From Mycobacterium asiaticum DSM 44297 (lineage in GTDB: Bacteria; Actinomycetota; Actinomycetes; Mycobacteriales; Mycobacteriaceae), in contig NZ_HG964938.1 of assembly GCF_000613245.1 (NCBI RefSeq), positions 50,712 to 114,711 of the forward strand: a DNA stretch of 64,000 bases. The letters are read 5' to 3'. Shown here piece after piece: positions 17,175 through 25,886 of the stretch (the first letter of the stretch is position 1; each line of letters opens with the position of its first letter). The position numbers were made by a program, and so were the translations under genes. Below the pieces are notes generated by a model, which saw only the letters and a program-made list of their open reading frames with translations, searched no databases and was not told the DNA's origin.

Positions 17175-17875
17175 TGCCCACCGTCGACGACCAGTTCAGC
17201 CCCGGTGATGAACGACGCGTCTTCAGATACCAGGAAGGCGACGGCGTCGGCGACTTCGGCGGGACGGCCCAGCCGGCCAAACATCGCCACCGCGGCCAGC
17301 CGCTGCTGGACGTCGTCGTCAAGCATCGGGGTGGCGATCGGTCCGGGTAGGACGGCGTTGACGCGGATGCCGGCCGGGCCGAGCTCGGCGGCGGCGGTCT
17401 GGGTCAGGCCGCGCAGCGCCCACTTCGCCGAACCATAGGCGCAGTGCTGCGGGAACGGGCGCACCGCGCCGGTGCTGCAAATGTTGACGATCGCCGCCCC
17501 CCGCTGCAGATGTGGTAGCGCAGTTTGCATGCCCAAGAACGCGCCGAAACAGTTCACCCGCCAGGAGTTTTCGAAATCCGCGGCCGTCTCGTCGGCCAGT
17601 GCGGCGCGGTGCAGCAGGCCGGCATTGTTGACCAGTGTCGTTAGGCCGTCGAATCGGTCGACGGTAGCGGCGACGGCGGCCTCCCACTGCCGCTGATCAG
17701 TGACGTCCAGTGGGATGCCAAGCACCGCGTCGTCCGCTGACCCTGTGACCGCTGCGCTCAGTTCGTCGGCCCGCAGGTCAGCCGCCGCGACGAAATAGCC
17801 GCGGGCCCGCAGCCGTTGCACGATCGCCCGGCCCTGTCCCCCGGCGGCTCCGGTGACCAATGCGACGCGCGTCAT
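17156..17875 (-). CDS. Short-chain dehydrogenase/reductase
   Basis: 239 residues from ATG 17875 (MTRVALVTGAAGGQGRAIV). It is a classical SDR with the cofactor motif TGAAGGQG, the NNAG motif (near 84), the catalytic Ser in NICSTGAV and YGSAK with the catalytic Tyr and Lys (near 145-149). An upstream extension seen in the same frame would overlap the SnoaL-like gene and is rejected. It catalyses NAD(P)-dependent interconversion of an alcohol and a ketone, and sits within the catabolic operon with 2 nt to its upstream neighbour. Confidence 0.87.
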   Translation of the reverse strand: MTRVALVTGAAGGQGRAIVQRLRARGYFVAAADLRADELSAAVTGSADDAVLGIPLDVTDQRQWEAAVAATVDRFDGLTTLVNNAGLLHRAALADETAADFENSWRVNCFGAFLGMQTALPHLQRGAAIVNICSTGAVRPFPQHCAYGSAKWALRGLTQTAAAELGPAGIRVNAVLPGPIATPMLDDDVQQRLAAVAMFGRLGRPAEVADAVAFLVSEDASFITGAELVVDGGQCLQIR

Positions 17876-17877
17876 CG

Positions 17878-18267
17878 TTACGGTGCCTCCGGTGTGTCGC
17901 TGAGTCCGGTGCCCGTGACGAACCGGCACCGCCGGCGGCCGAACAACCACCGGCCGTCGTGGCGTACCAGTTCGTCGTCGTAGAGAGCCGAACGAAGTTG
18001 CTGGGTAACGGCATTGACGAACAACACCTGGGACCGTGCCCTGGCGGTGTCGTGGGCGATTTCGAGACGCGACGCCCCGGTCAGATGCAAACCATGGGGT
18101 GCCGCGCGAAACATCGCGCCGATGTCGTCGAGGCCTTTGAAGGTTTGCCCGTACACCTGGAATTCGCCGTCGGCAGCGAACAATTGCAGGGCCCCGTCGA
18201 AGTCGCCCGCGTCGAGGGCGAGCGCGTACTCGGACAACAGGCTGCGGATTGCTTCGACGTCACTCAT
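17878..18267 (-). CDS. SnoaL/NTF2-like small protein
   Basis: 129 residues with the cystatin-like NTF2/SnoaL fold pattern: an N-terminal helix (AIRSLLSEYALALDAGDFDG), the LFAADGEFQVYG strand, and the C-terminal HDGRWLFGRRRCRFV strand. Proteins of this fold act as hydratases, isomerases or ring-cleaving enzymes in catabolic and polyketide pathways. It overlaps the aldolase gene by 4 nt (ATGA), so it is a member of the same operon. The reaction cannot be named from sequence. Confidence 0.8.
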   Translation of the reverse strand: MSDVEAIRSLLSEYALALDAGDFDGALQLFAADGEFQVYGQTFKGLDDIGAMFRAAPHGLHLTGASRLEIAHDTARARSQVLFVNAVTQQLRSALYDDELVRHDGRWLFGRRRCRFVTGTGLSDTPEAP

Positions 18268-19004
18268 TTGCCGGTCGCCTCGCGTAGGTGTTCGGCCGCT
18301 CCCCGACGCAGAGCCTGCGACTCAGATGCCAGGGTGATCATCTGAAAGCCGAGTCGCGCCATCGTGTTTCCGGTCTTGCCGTCGCTGGCATGGATGCCGG
18401 TGACCAGTCCGGCGGCGGTGGCCACCTCGCGGGTACGGGTAATGGCCTTGAGCACCCGTTCATCGTTGGTAGCCCCTAGGACATTCGCACCGACAGAGCT
18501 GGCCAAATCCGCGGGTCCAATATAGATACCGGTCAAACCAGCTACCGCGCAAATGTTTTCGATATCGGCCACCGCCGCGCTGGTCTCTATCATGGCGAAC
18601 ACGCTCGCCCGGGATTCGAGTGCGGCGGGATCGAGGCCCAGGTCGGCCCGCAGCGGACCGAAGCTGCGCACGCCGGCCGGGGGGTAGCGGGTGGCGGCCA
18701 CCGCGGCCGCGGCCTGCTCGGCCGACTCGATCATGGCGATGATCACGGCGTCGGCACCGGCGTCCAGCACGCGCCCGATGGGTGCCGGGTCCGCGTTGGG
18801 CAGCCGAACCGCGGTCGCAATCGGAACGTGTTCGAGGTGGCGCAGCAGGCTCGCAACGTCGGCATCGTCAAGATATCCGTGCTGGGTGTCGAATCCGACG
18901 TAATCGTAACCAGCACGGGCGAATTCCCGCGGTCCGAGCTCGGTCGGCCCGGTCACCCAACCGCCCCAGATCGGTGACTTGGAGATATTGCGGAACACAC
19001 TCAT
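18264..19004 (-). CDS. HpcH/HpaI-type 2-oxo-acid aldolase
   Basis: 246 residues of the HpcH/HpaI aldolase/citrate lyase family. Visible are the FDTQHGYLDDADVASLL segment, the general His/Arg region, and the metal-binding pair MIETSAAV (Glu, near 142) and IGPADLASS (Asp, near 168). It would cleave or form a C-C bond on a 2-keto acid with a divalent metal. The stop overlaps the SnoaL-like gene, and its start overlaps the dehydrogenase gene stop. In the operon it is a plausible late step, releasing pyruvate or an aldehyde. Confidence 0.85.
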   Translation of the reverse strand: MSVFRNISKSPIWGGWVTGPTELGPREFARAGYDYVGFDTQHGYLDDADVASLLRHLEHVPIATAVRLPNADPAPIGRVLDAGADAVIIAMIESAEQAAAAVAATRYPPAGVRSFGPLRADLGLDPAALESRASVFAMIETSAAVADIENICAVAGLTGIYIGPADLASSVGANVLGATNDERVLKAITRTREVATAAGLVTGIHASDGKTGNTMARLGFQMITLASESQALRRGAAEHLREATGK

Positions 19005-19969
19005 ACCGTGACCGCGATCTTCACCCGCTCCGGGACCGGTTGGCAGGCCAGCTCGAACGCCTGCTGGACCTGGTCGACCGGGAAGGTGTGGGTGAGGTAA
19101 TTCTCGAGCAGGCCCGGGTGTTCGGCCGCGAACCGGCCCGCGGCTTCAAGAACGCGCCGGCGGTCCAGCGTGACACCGGATTTCAGCGTCAAACTCTTGC
19201 GCAGCATCGCCCGCATGTCGATCGGATACGTCGGGTCGTCGGCGACCCCGAAATAGAACACGGTCCCACCCGGTGCGACGGCTTCGATGGCGTGCCCCAG
19301 GGTTGCCACCTGGTGGCCGACCGCCTCGACCACCACATCGGGCCGGTCCTCGGTTGCCAGTTGACTCACCCACCTGTCGCTGGTGGCGCGCACCGCGTCA
19401 TCGACACCGTAAGTGTACGAGAGCTTTTCGCGGTCCACCGGATCGACTCCGGTCACCTTCCGGGCGCCGGCGGCCTTGGCGACGTAGGAGAAGAGCAGTC
19501 CGATGGAGCCCTGGCCGATGATTGCCACGTGGCGTCCGGAGAAGTCCGGCAGCTGCTCGCATGCGTACAGCACGCAGGCCAGCGGTTGCAGACCGACCGC
19601 CTGGGCGGGGGTGAGGGCGGTGTCGTAGCGGGCCAGCCCGTCGCCGTCACTGATCACCCGCTCCATCAGGCCGTCGAAGCCCGATGCCCAGCCCACCACG
19701 AGGTCACCCGGCCGGTGCTCGGGATGCCGGCTGGCGATGACTTCGCCGGCCACTTCGTGAATGGGGAAGCCGTCCTTGTCCGCGGCGCTGCGGCCGTCGT
19801 CGCCGGGCAACCTTCCCTTGGCGCCGCGGAACCCGGGCAGGTCGCTACCGCAGATGCCGGCGGCCTGAAACTTCAGCAGCACTTGACCGTCCGTCAGGCC
19901 CTGGGGCGTCTTGTCCGGAATTGAGTGCCGCTCGAACAGGTAGGGAGCGATGATCCGGTAGGACCACAC
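19001..19969 (-). CDS. Zinc-binding medium-chain dehydrogenase
   Basis: 322 residues. An N-terminal GroES-like domain carries AAGICGSDLPGFRG (zinc Cys) and IHEVAGEV (His-Glu). A Rossmann domain has IGQGSIGLLFSYVAK near residue 168. There is no Cys-rich structural zinc loop, unlike the adhE1-like gene. It oxidises an alcohol or a polyol with NAD(P). It sits one base downstream of the P450 gene and overlaps the aldolase gene by 4 nt, so co-transcription is clear. Confidence 0.85.
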   Translation of the reverse strand: MWSYRIIAPYLFERHSIPDKTPQGLTDGQVLLKFQAAGICGSDLPGFRGAKGRLPGDDGRSAADKDGFPIHEVAGEVIASRHPEHRPGDLVVGWASGFDGLMERVISDGDGLARYDTALTPAQAVGLQPLACVLYACEQLPDFSGRHVAIIGQGSIGLLFSYVAKAAGARKVTGVDPVDREKLSYTYGVDDAVRATSDRWVSQLATEDRPDVVVEAVGHQVATLGHAIEAVAPGGTVFYFGVADDPTYPIDMRAMLRKSLTLKSGVTLDRRRVLEAAGRFAAEHPGLLENYLTHTFPVDQVQQAFELACQPVPERVKIAVTV

Positions 19970-19970
19970 G

Positions 19971-21179
19971 TCACACCTCCACCGGAATGTTGTTCCAGCC
20001 CCACTGGAAGCTGGAGGGCAACCGGGTGGCGTCGCGGGCGCGTACGCCGAACTCTGGAACCCGGCGCAGCCATTCCTGGATCAGGACGGCGACTTCCAGT
20101 CTGGCCAGATGGTAGCCGATGCAGAAGTGCTGTCCGCGTCCGAAGGCCAGGGAGCGTTTGATCGGCCGGTTCCAGATGAACTGGTCGGGGTCGGGGTACT
20201 CCCGCTCGTCGCGGTTGGCCGATGCCAGCAGGGTGATGATGCGTTGTCCCGGTTCGATGGTGTGGCCGTGCAGGGTCAACGGCTTGCGGGCGGTTCGAGC
20301 GAACCATTGCGCCGGTGCGCAATAGCGGATCATCTCTTCGCGGGCGACCGGCACGTTGGCCGCCGGATCCGCGCGGACCGCCGCCAGCTGCTCGGGCCGG
20401 CGGCTGAGTTCCCACAGCCCGTGCGCGACGATCTTGGGCACGGTTTCGGTGCCGCCGATGAAGATACAGAGCATCTGGGTGGCCACTTCGGTGTCGTCGA
20501 GTGCGCTGCCGTCGGGCAGCCGGTAGGCGAGCAGGCCATCGACGACGGGCAAGGCGCCGTCCTTCGCCGCGCGACGCCGCTCGACCACTGGAACCAGGAA
20601 TCCCAGATAATTCGGCCGCGCCTCGGCGGTGTCGACCCCTTCGCCGGGTTCGGCCAGGCTGCCGGCATTGACGGCGGCCAATACCTGCGGGGCGAGATCT
20701 GTTGCGATACCCAGGAGTTCACAGACGATCGAGGCGACCACGATGCCGCCGTAGTCCTGGGTCAGATCGAAGGAACCTCGTGGGATCAGCTCGTCGAGGC
20801 GTTCGTTGGCCAGCGCACGGATCCTGCTCTCCAGCGACCCGACCGACTTGGGCCGCAGCGGTTGTGAGTGGGCACGCCGGATCTCCCCGTACAGGTCCGC
20901 GTCGAACATCGCATGGAACGGCAGCGGATGCAGCGGCGGGTCGGGTACCGGTCCGGAATTATGCTGGGCCAGAACAGATGCCGCCGGTAGCGTTCCTTCC
21001 GAGGCGACGAAGGTGCCATCGTTGACTTCCAGCACCCGCCAGATGTCATCGAAGCGAGACAACGCGTAGGTGTCCCACTGCGGCATGTAGTACACCGGAT
21101 GCTCGTCGCGCAGCGTGCGGTAGTACGGCAGCGGATCGGCCATCACCTGCGCGTCGAACGGGTCGTAGGAGAAACTCAC
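19971..21179 (-). CDS. Cytochrome P450
   Basis: 402 residues from a GTG at 21179 that overlaps the stop of the upstream gene (GTGA); a longer in-frame extension would run inside that gene. The I-helix motif CIFIGGTETVP (near 245), the ExxR motif ELSRR near 275, and the heme-ligand loop AFGRGQHFCIGYHLARLE with Cys near residue 350 are all present. It hydroxylates a hydrophobic substrate with O2 and electrons from a ferredoxin; no ferredoxin gene lies beside it. The neighbouring CoA-transferase and dehydrogenases suggest terpenoid, lipid or aromatic oxidation. Confidence 0.92.
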   Translation of the reverse strand: MSFSYDPFDAQVMADPLPYYRTLRDEHPVYYMPQWDTYALSRFDDIWRVLEVNDGTFVASEGTLPAASVLAQHNSGPVPDPPLHPLPFHAMFDADLYGEIRRAHSQPLRPKSVGSLESRIRALANERLDELIPRGSFDLTQDYGGIVVASIVCELLGIATDLAPQVLAAVNAGSLAEPGEGVDTAEARPNYLGFLVPVVERRRAAKDGALPVVDGLLAYRLPDGSALDDTEVATQMLCIFIGGTETVPKIVAHGLWELSRRPEQLAAVRADPAANVPVAREEMIRYCAPAQWFARTARKPLTLHGHTIEPGQRIITLLASANRDEREYPDPDQFIWNRPIKRSLAFGRGQHFCIGYHLARLEVAVLIQEWLRRVPEFGVRARDATRLPSSFQWGWNNIPVEV

Positions 21180-21880
21180 TGCAGTGGCGACGGCGGTAGC
21201 GCCTGCAGGATGGAGTCCTCCCAACCGTCACGTAGCGCCGGGGCCATGCTCATCCAGGTGACGATCTCGGCGGGCGGGCTGTCCTTCCAGGACGGGTAGT
21301 GGTTGGCGAAACATTCCCAACCTCCCTCCAACGCCCAGTAGTGGATCACTTCGTTGAAGCGGAAGGTCGTGGTGAAGGAACCGAGCCAATGTTTGCCGGT
21401 GCGCTCCGACCACGGCACATACAGCCGTTCCAGTTCGCGGATGTAGTCGTCCTGCCGGCCCGGCTTGGTCTGCATGATCTCCTGAATCACCAGCGACGCA
21501 TCGAAATTGGTTTCGCGCAGCTGAGCCAAGGTCCTATTGCTCGGTCCGGCGTACATGATCCGGCCCTCGCCCTTGGCGCCGATGTCGGCCAGAAACGCCG
21601 ACCACTTGCCGGCCGCGGCCTCGTGGCTGCCGCCGCGCGCCTGCGCGGCGCCGATCCGCGCATAATCGGCGAACGCGTCGATCTCCCAGATGATCGTCAC
21701 CTGCGGCCAATGCCCGTTGTAGGGAGTGCTTTCCCAGATCGAGAAGAGCCTGGCGCCCAGTTCTTCCATCAAGGGCTGATAGGTGTCAACGAAGACCTCG
21801 GTGAAGCGGTCGCTTCGCCCGGAGCCCAGCTCGATCGTCTCGTGCAGGTAGAGCAGGGTGTGGCCGAAATACTTCTTCAT
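21176..21880 (-). CDS. NIPSNAP-like dimeric alpha/beta-barrel protein
   Basis: 234 residues with two similar halves, each with strands and a short helix. The second half begins near FDASLVIQEIMQTKPGRQDDYI and contains SERTGKHWLGSFTTTFRFNEVIHYWALEGGW, the pattern of NIPSNAP proteins. Bacterial members lie in catabolic operons with P450 and CoA-transferase genes, but a defined enzymatic activity is not established. Its stop overlaps the P450 start. It could be a substrate-handling or monooxygenase-like partner; this is inference. Confidence 0.72.
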   Translation of the reverse strand: MKKYFGHTLLYLHETIELGSGRSDRFTEVFVDTYQPLMEELGARLFSIWESTPYNGHWPQVTIIWEIDAFADYARIGAAQARGGSHEAAAGKWSAFLADIGAKGEGRIMYAGPSNRTLAQLRETNFDASLVIQEIMQTKPGRQDDYIRELERLYVPWSERTGKHWLGSFTTTFRFNEVIHYWALEGGWECFANHYPSWKDSPPAEIVTWMSMAPALRDGWEDSILQALPPSPLQ

Positions 21881-21889
21881 CGCAATGCG

Positions 21890-22453
21890 TCAGCCCAGCC
21901 AGGCTGAGTCGGTGAACAAGGTTTCGATGGGATCGATTGCCCGGAAGGCGATTCCGGCTGCCCGCAACGCCTGCCCCTTGAAGGCCCGGGCCGCCGCGCT
22001 GAGCTGGTACTCGGTGCGGACGAGGGCGCGGTCGATTCCGAGGGGCCAGCCTTGGCCCCACAGCGCGACTTCGACCAGCCGGTTGCCCATGGCCTTGCGC
22101 ATCTTTTCGCGCAGGCACTCGTGGGCGATGAACGCCTCGCCGCTGACGGCGAGACTCTGGCTCAGCGGTGCCGACGGGTCCAATTCCGATTCCAGGTCCA
22201 GCACCTGCACGCCGAGGATGCGCAGCGACCGGTCGTCACTGCCGCCGCCGTCGCCGCTGCCGCCTGGGAGCATCACGTTCACCTGCCAGCCCGCCATCGC
22301 CCGGTCGAAGAGCCAGCCGCCGGTTGTCTGTAGGACGTCATCCGGCCTGACTGCGAAAACGTCCAGCCGATGCCGCTGAATCTCGCCGTCGGCGGAGGTC
22401 CGGCGAGCACGGTTCGCAGGGTGCCCGCTGATGTCGAACGTTGGAGTGCCCAT
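21890..22453 (-). CDS. Conserved operon protein of unknown function
   Basis: 187 residues, unrecognised. It has no signal peptide, membrane helix or cofactor motif I can identify. The middle has strand-like DRAMAGWQVNVMLPGGSGDGGG and VQVLDLESELDP, then a helical C-terminal half (HECLREKMRKAMGNRLVEVALWGQGWPLG). It is 9 nt upstream of the NIPSNAP-like gene and in the same operon, so it probably works on the same pathway, possibly as a small accessory or regulatory protein. Confidence 0.65.
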   Translation of the reverse strand: MGTPTFDISGHPANRARRTSADGEIQRHRLDVFAVRPDDVLQTTGGWLFDRAMAGWQVNVMLPGGSGDGGGSDDRSLRILGVQVLDLESELDPSAPLSQSLAVSGEAFIAHECLREKMRKAMGNRLVEVALWGQGWPLGIDRALVRTEYQLSAAARAFKGQALRAAGIAFRAIDPIETLFTDSAWLG

Positions 22454-22533
22454 CGATCCCTTCCTCGCCGCGCTGTCAGGGCATTGGACAGCGTGACAGT
22501 TTTAGGGAGATTTGTAAAGCTATTGCGGGGCGC

Positions 22534-23703
22534 TCAGGGCCGGCGCCGGGCGGCCAGTTCGGCGAGGACCTCGTCGGTGTGCTGACCGAGTTTCGGCGCC
22601 ACGGACCGCGGTGAGCAGGGCGTTCCGCGAAAATCCGCCGGGGTTGCCACCATCGGCACGCTGGCATCGCCGTCCGGCACGTCGACGATCCCGCCGGCGG
22701 CGTGGAACTGCTCGTCGGCGACTACGTCCTCGATGGCGTTAATCGGTGACCAGAAGAAATCCGGTTCGGCCGCGAAGAGTTCCGACCACTCGGCCAGCGG
22801 CTTGGTCGCGAAGATTGCGTCCAGTTCGGCGATCAGTTGCGCCGCGTTGACGGCACGGCCGCGGGCCTCGGCATACCGGGGGTCGTCCAGCCACTCGGTC
22901 CGGCCCACCACCCGGCATAAGGCGGGCCAGTGCCGGTCGACCTCGAGGCCGACGATCCAGAAACGCCGCCCGTCCCCGGCGGCGTAGTTGTTCATGCACG
23001 GATTTCCCATTGTCGCGCGCTGTCCGATCGCGATGGGTTGGCCGGTGAGCAGGTAGGTGTTGAGGTCGAAGCTCACGGTGTAAGCGCCCTGGCGGTACAG
23101 GGACGTGGTCACCAGTTGGCCGGAGCCGGTGCGCTCGCGGGCGAGCAACGCCGCGCAGACCGCCGCCGCCAGGGTCATGCCGGCCGAATGGTCGCCCATG
23201 CCGCCGCGCTGGAATGGCGGCGTGTCACCGGGCCTGGTGAGCAGGTGCGCGATGCCGCCCCGCGACCAGAAGGCCGCCACGTCGTAGGCGGCGCGGTCGG
23301 CGTCGGGTCCGCTGTCGCCGTAGCCGGTGATCAGTCCGTAGACCAGGCGGGGGTTCGTGGCGGCTACCGACTCGTAGTCCAGTCCCAGCCGCTGCAGCGC
23401 GCCCGGTCGCACGTTGGTGATGAAAACGTCCGCGTCGGAGAGCAATTCGAGGGCGGTACCGTGACCGGCCTCGGTGGTGACGTCCAGCACGATGCTGCGC
23501 TTGGAGCGGTTGTCCATTTCGAACGGCGGGTTCACGCCCAGGTCGCAACCCAGCATCCGCCCGAACAGGCGCCCGGGATCACCGCTCGGCGGCTCGATCT
23601 TGATGACGTCCGCGCCCCAGTCGGCCAGGATGCCGCCCGTCGCCGGCCCCGCCACCCAAACCCCGAGTTCGACGACCTTGATGCCTTCCACCGGTCCGGC
23701 CAT
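22534..23703 (-). CDS. CaiB/BaiF-family CoA-transferase
   Basis: 389 residues of class III CoA-transferase. The N-terminus VEGIKVVELGVWVAGPATGG is typical, and the catalytic Asp is in GGMGDHSAGM (near residue 168). It moves CoA from a donor acyl-CoA to a carboxylic-acid substrate. It is the first gene of the minus-strand catabolic operon, 80 nt before the unknown protein gene. In this set it would activate the substrate acid before or after P450 hydroxylation. Confidence 0.9.
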   Translation of the reverse strand: MAGPVEGIKVVELGVWVAGPATGGILADWGADVIKIEPPSGDPGRLFGRMLGCDLGVNPPFEMDNRSKRSIVLDVTTEAGHGTALELLSDADVFITNVRPGALQRLGLDYESVAATNPRLVYGLITGYGDSGPDADRAAYDVAAFWSRGGIAHLLTRPGDTPPFQRGGMGDHSAGMTLAAAVCAALLARERTGSGQLVTTSLYRQGAYTVSFDLNTYLLTGQPIAIGQRATMGNPCMNNYAAGDGRRFWIVGLEVDRHWPALCRVVGRTEWLDDPRYAEARGRAVNAAQLIAELDAIFATKPLAEWSELFAAEPDFFWSPINAIEDVVADEQFHAAGGIVDVPDGDASVPMVATPADFRGTPCSPRSVAPKLGQHTDEVLAELAARRRP

Positions 23704-23724
23704 GAATCAAACCCTAACCGCGCA

Positions 23725-24260
23725 CTAGAAAGGTGGATCGTCCGGCAGCGGATCCGGTGTCGGAAATTCCGGCTCCCAGTCATCCGGCAGTACCTCGGGT
23801 TCGTGGGGATCGTTCACCCACTTGCAGAACGGGCTGGTGCTCGGCGCACCCTTGAAGATGACCAGCATGTCGCGCATGCGGTTTCGGAAGCGACGCTTTT
23901 CCAACTCGCGTTTTCGGGCTTCCTCCAGCCGGCGCCGCCGCTCGTTGAGCGGGCGCTGCTCGCGATTGTGCTTGCGCGCCTGATTGATTCGGCTGGCCCG
24001 TTGTTGGGATCTGTTGCATCGGTTGCCTACCGGCAGCGCGCGCACCGGTGCGCTCAATTCCGGAAACAGATCTGCGCCGGCCGGCTGGGTGGTGTAGACG
24101 TGACCGGTCGGCGAAGTCCAGATCACGGTTCCGTCAGGGAGCTGTCGATCACGCCAGCCGCCGAAGGTCTTGAGTAAATGGTGGCATCGATTGGCCGAAG
24201 AACACTCTGCAAGCCAAATCGGTTGAGGCCATACTGTCCATACCTGTTGGACGCTGCGAC
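23725..24260 (-). pseudogene. 3' relic of a 13E12-type DUF222/HNH endonuclease gene
   Basis: The minus-strand frame ending at 23725 reads HHLLKTFGGWRDRQLPDGTV and then IWTSPTGHVYTTQPAGADLF, a pattern I recognise from the C-terminal HNH region of the mycobacterial REP13E12 family. A basic, Arg/Glu-rich tail follows. Further upstream the frame continues (ANRCHHLLK, with the HNH-type Cys and His), but similarity fades by about 24260 and no DUF222 N-terminus or start is present. It is a truncated relic. REP13E12 copies are known prophage integration sites in M. tuberculosis, which fits its place at the border of the accessory region. Confidence 0.75.
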
Positions 24261-24317
24261 GGCGGACCTGTCTCCAGTTCGGGCGTGGGGTTGGGTCGCT
24301 ACCTGCCTATGCGCCGT

Positions 24318-24749
24318 TCACCAGTGTCGGTACGTGTGGGCCCGGACCAGCCGGGTCTCGGCCTTCGCGGCTTTCTGAATGATCTCCCAATGCGGGCCGC
24401 CCTCCACACAGCGCGGGCAATCGAAGTCGCCGCCAACGGTGTGGCCCACCAGGCTCACGCCGTGGCAGTTGAAGTGCGCCGTCTGGTAGCCCTTGCCGAT
24501 GCGGATGCGGTCCTGCTCACGCACCAGCGCGGACAGGCACGGCTCGTTCCGTAGCCCGCACAGCGTGCCGATCTCCGCGAGCGGCAGCAGCTTGAACCAC
24601 GCATGACCGGGCTTCCATGCGGGCCATCCAAGCGCCGACGCCATGTCAACGTACATGTCCTTGTAGGTAGTTTTTTCGCCGTTCTGGTCTACGAGCAGGT
24701 TGTACCCGTAGACGACGCGCGGTTCGGGAGATGGCCTGTCGGCCCTCAT
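24318..24749 (-). CDS. Hypothetical protein, accessory region
   Basis: 143 residues from ATG 24749, which overlaps the stop of the upstream small gene (ATGA). It has a possible zinc pair CPRC near residue 117 and further Cys/His (NCHGVSLVGH, FDCPRC), but I do not recognise a family. It has no membrane segment. Together with the 61-residue gene it forms a two-gene operon typical of phage-like or island DNA. Confidence 0.65.
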   Translation of the reverse strand: MRADRPSPEPRVVYGYNLLVDQNGEKTTYKDMYVDMASALGWPAWKPGHAWFKLLPLAEIGTLCGLRNEPCLSALVREQDRIRIGKGYQTAHFNCHGVSLVGHTVGGDFDCPRCVEGGPHWEIIQKAAKAETRLVRAHTYRHW

Positions 24750-24931
24750 GCGAACCAACTTCCAATCCGGTCCCACAAGCTGAGTTGTTTGGGCGGCGGC
24801 GGCAGTGCCGATCTGACCTGCCGCCACGCGGGTATGTCGCCGGGCGGCTCTTCAAACCCGTAGCGGATGTTGCGTATGGGGTCGGGTAGCGCGCCGCGGT
24901 CACCCATTGTTCGCCGTCGGCGCTCACTCAT
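24746..24931 (-). CDS. Small hypothetical protein (61 aa)
   Basis: 61 residues starting MSERRRRTMGDRGALPDP, from ATG 24931 with an AGAGG ribosome-binding site about ten bases upstream. It is basic at the N-terminus and Pro-rich near the end (ALPPPPKQLSLW). It is translationally coupled to the next gene. No family recognised. Confidence 0.6.
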   Translation of the reverse strand: MSERRRRTMGDRGALPDPIRNIRYGFEEPPGDIPAWRQVRSALPPPPKQLSLWDRIGSWFA

Positions 24932-25083
24932 GTGATCTGACCTCTCGGTTTTGCCCTTCCAGAGCGTATGGCATATAACGAAGGTCAAAGTGCCTATCGA
25001 TCAGCTGTTGCGAAATGCTTCAGAACCTTCTAGATCATTTTCCGACGCGGCCAGGCCATTACGCGGATAGCAGGCGAGGACGA

Positions 25084-25374
25084 TCAGTGGCCTCGCAGCC
25101 GCTTTATCTCTGCGCGACACTCCTCGGCGGCAGCGTTAAGGCTGACTCGCTCTGCGATGATCCGCAATTTGCCTCCGCGCTCATGCAGTACGACCGCGTA
25201 ATCGCGCCCCGTGCGCTCCTGCCCCTCTGGCGCGCCGCTGTCGCAGATGATGACGAAGGTTCCGACCGAGGTGGTGCCCCACTTCACCGGGCCGTTGGTG
25301 GTAGCGGCGGTCTGCGACTTCATTCCCGCCACCGGAGTGTTCAGCTCCGTGGTGTGCCACTTAATGCGTTCCAT
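25084..25374 (-). CDS. Hypothetical protein (96 aa)
   Basis: 96 residues from ATG 25374 (MERIKWHTTELNTP); an in-frame extension to 25452 is possible but lacks a good ribosome-binding site. The sequence alternates strands (VGTFVIICDS, DYAVVLHERGGKLRIIAERV) with a C-terminal helix AAAEECRAEIKRLRG. It resembles small beta-sheet proteins of phage and island DNA; no family assigned. Confidence 0.55.
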   Translation of the reverse strand: MERIKWHTTELNTPVAGMKSQTAATTNGPVKWGTTSVGTFVIICDSGAPEGQERTGRDYAVVLHERGGKLRIIAERVSLNAAAEECRAEIKRLRGH

Positions 25375-25496
25375 GGTTACAGCTTTCAGGGTCTCGCCGG
25401 TGCCAACGCCGAAGGCTAGCTTGGTGTTGGCAGCGCTTCCGCGTGGACACATCAGAATCGACTGCGCTGCGTGCCCGCGTTCGGTCTACGCGACAG

Positions 25497-25886
25497 TCAG
25501 ACGTACTTGGTGGGTGCGTCATCTCTGGCAATGGAATCGAAAGAGGGATAGCTCGCCGGATAGCCGGACTTGCCTTCGCCGCGGCGCAACCGGTCGTACT
25601 TGTCCGGTCGCGATTTGTCCTTGATCTCGACGTGGCCGTCAGGCCAGACCATGCCAACGGTCTCCCAGCTGTCGCCGTTCCATCTGGCGACGAACGGGTG
25701 GCCCCGATGCGGGGGCAGCTCGTCGCAAAGCGCAACCAGCGTGGCGATTTCGGCCGCGACGTAACGGGGGCGCTGCCCTGGCCAGCGGCTAGAGAGATTC
25801 TGCTCGCGTTCGCGGCGGTCGCGACCGCAGCCACTGTAGTGCTGGCAACTCATCCAAAGGCCGTAGTCGCCTTGGTTGGGGGTCAT
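25497..25886 (-). CDS. Hypothetical protein (129 aa)
   Basis: 129 residues, unrecognised. The middle has HPFVARWNGDSWETVGMVWP followed by DGHVEIKDKSRPDKYDRLRR, which reads like a genuine soluble protein. Two Cys (SCQHYSGCG) near the start may bind metal. A + strand ORF of similar length overlaps it, but its composition (Ala/Val repeats) looks like a shadow. No ribosome-binding site is obvious, so the start may be the internal ATG 12 codons later. Confidence 0.5.
   Translation of the reverse strand: MTPNQGDYGLWMSCQHYSGCGRDRREREQNLSSRWPGQRPRYVAAEIATLVALCDELPPHRGHPFVARWNGDSWETVGMVWPDGHVEIKDKSRPDKYDRLRRGEGKSGYPASYPSFDSIARDDAPTKYV

Noticed and set aside
18782..19924. Long + strand frame over the aldolase and dehydrogenase genes
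   Set aside because: Antisense to two coupled genes with motifs; Arg/Gln/His-rich, typical shadow.
22930..24177. Long + strand frame over the CoA-transferase gene and HNH relic
   Set aside because: It is antisense to a good CaiB/BaiF gene and to the HNH relic; no family character.
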